DNA from: Harmothoe impar
Taxonomy: Eukaryota > Annelida > Polychaeta > Phyllodocida > Polynoidae
Direction: 5' to 3'
Length of the DNA: 64,000 nucleotides
Assembly: GCA_947462335.1 (NCBI GenBank)
Contig: OX381719.1
Span: forward strand, 64,582,808 to 64,646,807
The position numbers and the translations under genes are program-made. Of this stretch, positions 37,101 to 46,100 are shown piece after piece. Below the pieces are notes generated by a model, which was not told where the DNA came from, did no database searches, and saw nothing but the letters and a program-made list of their open reading frames with translations. Every line of letters begins with the position of its first letter. The first letter of the stretch is position 1.

Positions 37101-40100
37101 AATATTGCGTCACCACCTACTTCGGGAGTGACCCGGACTGACCCGAATATGCCCGGGATACCGGTGTACCCGGTCAGTGACGTGCCAGTGGGTGCTCCGT
37201 GGGGTGCTATGTCGTATGACCGTGCGGATGGTTTACATCCGGTGCATGGTAACTTTGTACCCGATTGGGATGCCCCTGCACAGTCAACTCCGGAACGTAT
37301 TCCAACTATGGCAGTAATGCAGTTAGCAGCAAAATTTGAGAAATTTAAGCCAGATGCAGTGATTCCCGGGAGTAAGATATGCAGGGGGGCATACATCCAA
37401 GAGTTGGACAAATTCAACGAGAAGAAATGTACTAAACTATTCAGACCTCCTTCCGATAATTCTAAGTCCAGACCCTATACAGGAGAGGTTACTGGGGAGA
37501 TAGGGAGCCGAGCTAGGCTACCATCCTACGAAGATACAGAGAGGGATATGGAGTTCTGGTTAGAGCATACTAGTTCAGGGGCACATCAAGCTTACAAGTT
37601 CTGGGATGAGGTTATAAAGCAAAGTATGGGGACATACAGGGCTGCCGACCTCTCCAACGAAGATAGAGACCGGTTGAAATGGGCATGGATGACATTTGTC
37701 CCGCCAGGTATGCCTACTTATAAACCTGGTAGAGGTTGGAGAATAGGTTCGGGGCAATGCCCATTCAATGAGTGTATGGATAGAAATCCAATAGCTGAGT
37801 ATCTGGACCTGTACCAGTTCGCACGACATCTAGTGGAGTTCCACGCGCACTCCAAAATGATGTGGCAGTGCCGGGCCAGGCCTAATCGCTCAGGGAAATG
37901 TATGAAAGATGGTGAACCTTTCAGCACATCTAGAAAGGGTTGTATGGTAAGGCATTTAGTGGATGTACACCATATGAAGGCTGAAACTGCCATGTCCAAT
38001 CTAGATATTCTCGAGAATAGTCCGGAGGCCTTAGGACTCACGGACAGAGAAAAGTGTGTGAGGGTACCACAGGGGTTGGCATACACCTTAGTGTTTAACC
38101 ATAACCCGAGAAGGTTGTGGTTGAATCGAAAGGCGTGGCCATACTACCTTCAGGACTTTCCAGAGAAAGCCTCTGATTATCGTAGTAAAATGGAATTGGC
38201 CACTCCGCCTAAAGGTAAAATGCTGTCTGAAGGTAAAACTGTGGACCATGGAGTGTACACTCCTGTCTCGGTTACCTTAGGAGAGATGCGGACCACAGGT
38301 TCAGAGGAGTCCTCAGCTTCTGCTGGGTTGGACTCATCACCTGACGGCCGATCTACCCTAACCAAAAGACGTGCTCCGGGGTCTTCCTGTGGGTTTAGTA
38401 GGAACACTACTGAATCCAACAAGGAGGGCTCTGGCGGAACTTTACCGAGGGTTGCTGTTAGCCCAAGGCTAGCCTTAGAAGAGAAAATGGTAAATGACCT
38501 GTTGGCTTCTCCTGTAGAGGAGGAGGACGACTGTGTATTTGTGGGAGAGGAGGTAATACCTCCTACCACAATCTCTGAAGCTAGAGGGAACCCGGGAGTG
38601 TCAAGGAAGATATTAAAAACAGAAAATACTTCTACTGATAGTCAAGGGTATGTAACAGGGAAGATAGAGTCAGTAAGTGGGAAAGAGGATTCCAAATCTA
38701 AAATGATCTACAGAACGATTGATTTTCAATCTGAGGGAGATGATTGGGTGGACCAGAAATTCACCCCACCCACAGGCAGGGTTCAATCAAGTAAAACAGA
38801 GATGAGGAAGGAACAGGAGATTGGTCGCAGACTATCCTCCGTTCCATCACCATCTACCTGTATGGGGGGTCTCTCACTAAACGCTCCATCACCTGGAGTG
38901 GGTGAGGAAGATATCTCTTTGGAGTCGGTCCCTCTGCCTAAGCTGACTGGTGATATTGATCACCCTGAGAATGTAAGTATCAGGAATCTTCTGAAAGAAC
39001 AGTATGTCACTGGACTGAAAAGTTCATTTGACACACTGGATCTCGCTTGTCAACTAGCTCTGCAAGGAGCTAGGGCTCAAGCTGAGCAATTGGTAAAAGA
39101 AAGTCGTTTGGCCGAATTAGAGAAAGTGGAGACTGCTAAAGCAGAACTCCTATCTAAAATGTCCAAAATGACTGAGGAGAATGAAGCCCTCAAAAGACAG
39201 TTGGGACAACGAGATGACATGGTAGCAACCTCTAGCAGAATAGTAGATGATTTGAGATTGAACATTGAAAAATCTCGTATGGAAAGTCAATTTTTAATTG
39301 ATGATCTCAAAGTCAAGTTGGATCGCAGTAAGGATATGGTCAGTTCTGCTGAACATAAGCTAACTGCTGCCAGGACTGAAATAAGTCTAAAAACCATAAT
39401 TATTCGGAAGTTGGAACACGAAATTGGTGGTCTAACAGAAGAATTTTCTAGCTATAAAAAGGTAGCTCAGCAGAACGATGACTTCTATGAAGAGTTGGCT
39501 GAGTTCTTTGAGGATTGCTATGAGATACCATTGTCAAGTTGGTACGACGAGAGTGTGTACAGGGTTGAACGGGGTTCCGCCCCTCTTCCCTTAGGATTTG
39601 ACGGTGATGCATACGCACAAAGGTTGAGAGCCGACTCCAGGGCTAGTAATACCCCTAGGAGTCCTCCACCTCCATCTACAGAAGATGAGACGCACCTGGC
39701 CGACTGCAGTTACGTGGCTGCCACCTCCATGGCCTGTGGGTCATCGGAGTTGGTTCCTGTGACGTCTGTTCCTAAGACGTCCGTGGCTGTGACGTCTGTT
39801 CCGGTGTCACCTGTTCCTGTAACGTCCGTTGCTGTGGCGTCTGTTCCGGTGTCACCCGTTCCTGTGACGTCTGTGGCTGTGACATCTGTCCCTGTGTCAC
39901 CAGTCTCGGTGACACCTGTTGCTGTGACGTCTACCTCTGTGTCGTCTGATGCTAAGACGATGCAGTATACTACCATGGGGGTGGACACAACCGTGTCTTC
40001 CTTTGAGACTATGGATACTCCAGCCGGGGTGTCCACTCTAGCGAGGATGGTGGTGAATGAACTGCAGACAGAGTCACATAACTCGACTCCTGTCTCAACA

Positions 40101-43100
40101 CCAAGACTCGACACCACCTCTTGTCAGTCACCGTACCAGATAACGGAAAGTGAGACTAGAGAGGCGGTTCAGATACTGATGGAGCTGAACGATGCAATTG
40201 CAGAGGCTGACTTACGTCTGTCTATCCGTGATGCTGAGGCGCTTATGGCTCCTGAAAACGAACTCGAACAATCCATGATGGTGGATCCTCCAATGGACCT
40301 ACCTGTGACGACTGGTTCTATGTCTGGGAACCATCGTCCATCTACCCTGGACATTCCTGTATCCATGGCGAGTGTAGCTATGGGTGCTCAAATGCATGGT
40401 CCTAACCCTGACGCTTCGCAGCTAGGGTTTGGGGATGGACATATCCATTGAGATGAGTGACAATCGACCTAGTGAATGTATGTCTCCAGTGTCCAGAAAC
40501 GAAGAACTTTTGCTGAGTGGCGAGTCATAAAAACATTCCCAGTTGCAGCATATATGGAACCTCTACCATGTGTCGTCATCAAGGTTGAACTTTTGCAGTA
40601 GTGGGGTTGTTAGTACACCACGGATCATATGATGCTTTATACCATAGACTATAAGTCACAAGATGACTAGATAGATATATATATATATATTTATAAAAGA
40701 CTGAGATGACAAGAACAGTGGATCATTATCACCTATTTATGAAAAGACTTTGATATGATCTAGGTTTGCAGTTATCGCTATATATGAAACTGTTAAAACC
40801 ATCACCAAAGAGTGTTCTATATTTTTTTGCCATAAGACAGTATTTGTGAAACGGGTTCTGTTTGAGTTGATGACATGTGCTATAGGTATGATTATTGTAT
40901 GCCGATTGTGATACTCTGATTTAACCGTCCAATGAGTAAGGGTATGAGGGACTGGATCCTGATGATACCTACTGAGATGAAAAGTTGCTTGACTACATTC
41001 GTACTATGTGTAGATCTGTGGTAATAACATATCAATGAACCTGAAAAACGCAAAATTTATTCAGGTACTGAGAGTGGAAATTGCGTAAGTTGTTATGGAG
41101 ATCTGTAGGCTCCCGTTGATTACTTTCAGAAGGAAGGTATCGAGTGAGGAGCCGGGTCATTCTATTTTTCAGCTTGCTGCGTTTTTGATCTTTGAACTAA
41201 GTGTGGAGACTAATTCTCCCTGAATCGTTGAAATATGTTACGCCAACACTAGATCTGATTGCTTACAGTATTCCTATATGGAGAATGTCACTTGTGTTAT
41301 TGGGTGAAGACACCCATGTGACCATGGTGCATAAGGTTTTGGAGACCTTGATTGGATTGAAAACTGCATTTACCGGATCTACGCTATATGTTCATTTATT
41401 CCAAAAATATTGATCTTTCAAACCTTACTCTGGCACGTAAAGCGAGTGAGTCTATTCAAATAGACGGGTTGGGTCAAGGTTTACTATAAAGTCGACACTT
41501 GCCACCTTTTTTGTTTCCAATATGTCTTGTACTAAAACTTGGTAACTTTTAAGGAGAAGTGCTCATATTTGATCTGTATGTATACGATACCTGTTGTAAC
41601 AAATCGTTTTCGATGAGACATGGTTAGTATGCGATAAATATGTCTTGAAGGTTTTATATATTTTTTTATGATATATAGTCAAGTTTGTTTTATAGGGCTT
41701 GACTGGCTGTGTGGAGTTTATCCTCTTAGTCCCATAAATCATGACTGTTATTGAAGGATTATACTCGATTATTGTGTAACTGGATCCTGATGGTTGATAT
41801 GATTGACGTTAATATCAAAAAGGATGAATACATATCTATGATACCCAAGAAATATATTAGTGGTTCTAATAGAAAGAGTTACGCTTGCCTCCACTATGTA
41901 TATGTTTGGAGACAATATATTTGTTTTTTTGGGTTGTTTGGAGATAAAATTTGTCATTTGTATTAAGGTAGTATAATAATACTGCACTTAGTGCTGCTAT
42001 TTAGATGCTGTGATATTGTCTGAAGGGGGGTAGTGTAGTGGGTCGCCGCTGTACTATTTCTAGGGAACCAGTTGGAGTTATATTTGGTATATGTGTTGTC
42101 GTGTATCCAGGCCGCACTCCTGTCTACTGCCGAGTATAAGGTTATATAAGCCCACCTGAGGAATGGTGGAGCGCGGCCTGGTTATGTGCATTGAGCCGTG
42201 ACCGCCACGTGTCACCCGACATATCTCGGGTACAGTGTCGGCTCGGATGCACCGGCGCATGGTTACCCGGAGTTCCTCGGGAACTCAAGTGTTTACGAGT
42301 AATGGAGAGAATTACATAACGACCAGTACATAAGACCTGGAGTTCTGCTAATCGAGGACCCAGTCTTGCTGCGCACTTCGGCCAGCTTGGCTGCTCCACA
42401 ACAGAGCTTCCCCGAACTCTGTTGTACCTTTTAGGCCTAGTCCTGTCGCTGCTTCCACCTTGGTCACCCTGCGTCTTTCTCTGTTCTACCCTCTGGGGGA
42501 ACTAGAGGAGATAGACGCACTGGTGTACAACTCCGGGTACAGAACTCCCTACGGGGTAGTCTGTCCCAAGAGGAGTTAACCAAGATGGAAGAGAGCATTG
42601 GAACTCGGGAACTATGTACTAGACCGTGAGCGTATACCTCCTGTATGTTCATATGACCACTGGTGTTCAGAAGCCTATTTGATTATTGCTATCCGTCTGT
42701 ATGATTACGAGCCGTATGTCAGAATGAATAAAGTGTAATTTCTGAACAACCTATTTTCGAATCTGGAGTTTTTCATAGCAGATGTCTATCTTAGAATAGC
42801 CAACAGCTACACTATTATCAGCAAGGTGAGTGACTCCGGGACTAAAATAAGAGGGTGACTCCGGGACCAAATTAAGTATCACATTACTCATTTGGTCCTG
42901 GAGGCTGGAATATTAGATTTTTTTCAAAATTTCTTTTTTCTGGCAAAAGACACAATAGTTACCTCACGATCTGGGGTACAAGGGATACTGTTCTGATCTT
43001 GTTTATTTACTATATAGTGGTATCAAAATGAAAGGACATTTGAAAATTTTGCTGGCAATATACACTTAAATGGCTGTGGAGAAAAAAATACGGTACATAT

Positions 43101-46100
43101 TTAGTGAAATCCTTGTGAATCAATTGACTATACCATAGGCCTAATAGAAAATGATATTAGGGATAGGCTGTTACTGTCTTAGTAGACATGGGAGACATGT
43201 AAAACATGTCATTTAAAGGGTTTTTGACGTTTTTAAGGGTTTTTTGGCCTTAGGAGGGCCTAAAAACGAAAAATATTGGGCCATTACACAAAAAAAAGAA
43301 AAATCCCAAATTGTTTGGATGTTTTTTCACATATACCAAATTTTGAAAAAAATTGGTGCAAAACTGGTTATTCTGTAGGGCTATAAGCCTGAAAAGGGCC
43401 AGAAATAGCCAAAACAACATAGGTCAAAGGTTTGAGCCTACATATAAAGAAAGACAAATTATAATGATTTTGATAGTTAATATGTTATCTTAAATTTTCA
43501 GTAAAGCTGATTGATTTTAAAGTTTAGAAAAACTTGTGTAATAAACGATACTTTTGTCCTCTATAATATTGTTATAGTATTAAGTAAAGGAACAAAGCCA
43601 ACACAGTTCGGATCAAGTGTTACAGGTTGCGAATCAATAGGTTTATTCAATAACCTAGACAGGGAAAGCTCTAGCAGTGTGAACTCCTTGTAGAGTTCGG
43701 CACGGGTCAGTAGGCTGATATAGCCGCTGTGATCACGGGGCCTCTATCCAAGCATGGATCAAGAGTAACCGAAGAGTCCCATCGGATGCTGGGTATATAT
43801 AGGCAGCCAGCCTGTGCGCGCACACGCAGATCGGAAGCCTATAGCGACCTCTGTCCATACCCCAAGCCCGAAGCAGATGCTTCCACCTGCCGTCAGGCTG
43901 AAGGGTTTGGACGGAGTTCGCAACACAGCATCCAACAGAACCCGTCACATAAACCCCGCATAACCCTAGCCCCTACACTTGTATATAAAGTGGTTCTACT
44001 AAGAGGGATAGCAATGAAATGTCTTGAAATTAGCAACAGCCATAGAAAAGGGACTTGATTCCTTTGTTCAGTTTCATAAAACTGCAATATAGGGTTTTAT
44101 ATTTTTCACAGTTCAACAAACCAAGACGCCAGCAAGTAAGAAAACTGTTGGATCTTCTAAGGGGGAAATCAGACCAGGACTATGACAATTTCAAGAAAGC
44201 TCTCATTGAGACTGATCAGGAACATGTACAGGAACAACTCAACAAGTCAGAGCAGGAGGCTGTACAACATGTCTGCGCCACGGGTGACCAATATCAGCCA
44301 ATAGGTCTAGTTACACTAATCATTATCCCTTGAAGGATGGCATGTTGTCATACACCCCTAGGAGGTGGTTATATTTAAGAACTCTTTTTCTCTTGAGAGC
44401 CCGGGTATTTAGCTGGATCCATACCCACAACCTCAGAACATTGAGTTCAACAGCTAAGCAACTGCTCTACCTAGACTCATGCAATGATACTAATCACACA
44501 ATAGTATATATACTGCTTCTGCCTTTTTAGCCCAATGATTAACGCTATTTAAAAACTGTTGAGGGTTCGAACCACATTTGATCTGATCCCAACGAGAAGT
44601 ACCTTGTACCCTAGCAGCAGGACCACACAGCCATTTGTGTTAGAGCCTGTTAACTAGGGCCTATGTTAGTGATGTTAGCTGCATATTGTACATTTCAGCC
44701 GTACAGTCCCACCGTGTCTACAACAGAACTCTGATGCGGGGTCGGTTATTTGACATCCCTTCACTGGATCTGCCCTACGACATGGAGTGGTGTTACATGC
44801 AGGTCTTAGCCACCTCAGATGAGCTGCTGCAGTAAGTATAGGCCTATTGTGAAATGATGAGTCCAGTACAGTCCATTCCCATTTCACTAAATGGATTGGA
44901 ATGGCTATTAGCAGCTTACATTCTGGGCTGATATAGTCTTAAATAAAATTTTAGAATTTTATGGACGGATTTTCATGATCAATAGATTATGTTTATGAAT
45001 TTTGCAAATGTTAAAAAGTGCAGTTGATTGAGCCTTTACTTATATTTTTACAGAAATCCTGCGGATATCCCACCTGAAGACATCCTGAAAGCTAAACCCT
45101 GCAAGCCTAAACTAAAAACAGTTCTGCTCTCAGGAGATCCCGGTATAGGGAAGTCCTCCTTTGTCAGGTTTTACGGGCACAGGTGGAGTCAGATGAAGGC
45201 TGGAGAACCAGAGTGGGACCTCATCGTGATACTTGATGTCTCTACCCTGAAGCTAACGAACGGGTTGACACCAAGGGAACACATACAGGAAGCCATAAAG
45301 CAAAGTCTGGAGGGAAGAGGAGACAAGGAGGCCATCATGAACAGATTAGATGATGACAACCTTAATATTCTCATCATACCTGATGGGTTGGATGAATGTC
45401 GCAGTACCATAATACTCAACATGCTGAGAGAACTCATCTTTAGTTGCTACAAAGGGGAATTAGGTTACACTGTCCTAGCTACATGTAGAACTGGGCTCTG
45501 TCCAATAAAGGAAAGCTTTTTTGACAGAAGACTGAGAATTAATGGCTTCAAAACACATGAGGGAGTCGAATATGTGCAGAGGTTCTTTGAACACATTCAG
45601 AAGCCAGATGATGACTCAATCTATGATTACATAGCCAACAACCAAGAGGATCTTGATCACATACTCACAAACCCGTTATGCACACACATTCTTAGTGTTG
45701 TCACTGCTGATGGTACCCTGAAGCTAACCAGGGGACAGAGGTTGAGGCTAAAGGACCTTTTTCTTGCTATGGAAAAGCCAATGAGACGAAGACAGCTAGA
45801 AAAGTGGATGCAGGAGAGACCAGAAAACAGGCCAAATAATGAGCAATTTCAAAATGAAATCAGACGTTTCTACAACATGAGCCTTTGGGCTCTTCTGCAA
45901 GATGTGAGAACCTTTGATGAGGACATTATGGACACATTTGGCATCAGTGCTCTGCACCCTTACCTGACCTTAATGACAAACACAAAGAAATACAATGCTG
46001 ATCTGCAAGATGTATCCTACTGGACGTTTAACCACGAAATGTTCGCAGAATACTTTGCGGCATCTGCACTAGAATCTCTCCCTGAGGAGATGTCATCAGC

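Larger units (their letters stand above)
27724..42811 (+). mobile_element. Full-length Ty3/gypsy LTR retrotransposon, 15.1 kb
   Basis: The element is bounded by 778-bp LTRs beginning TGTAG and ending CTACA, with a 4-bp target duplication CTAT (27720-27723 and 42812-42815). It carries a primer binding site, gag, pol in the order protease-RT-RNase H-integrase (Ty3/gypsy order), a large third ORF and a purine tract before the 3' LTR. All three ORFs are open. The LTRs differ at only two positions, so insertion is recent and the copy could be competent. It sits in the same orientation as the host NLR gene, inside intron 4. Fifteen kilobases is long for the family, mainly because of ORF3 and long untranslated regions. 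Confidence 0.95.

Noticed and set aside
36693..40451. Third gypsy ORF as a retroviral envelope gene
   Set aside because: It has the right position, but no signal peptide, cleavage site, fusion peptide or transmembrane helix is visible; zinc fingers and a coiled coil dominate.
44395..44580. Functional tRNA genes
   Set aside because: B-box-like words are present, but neither strand gives a complete cloverleaf by eye; kept only as a low-confidence SINE remnant.
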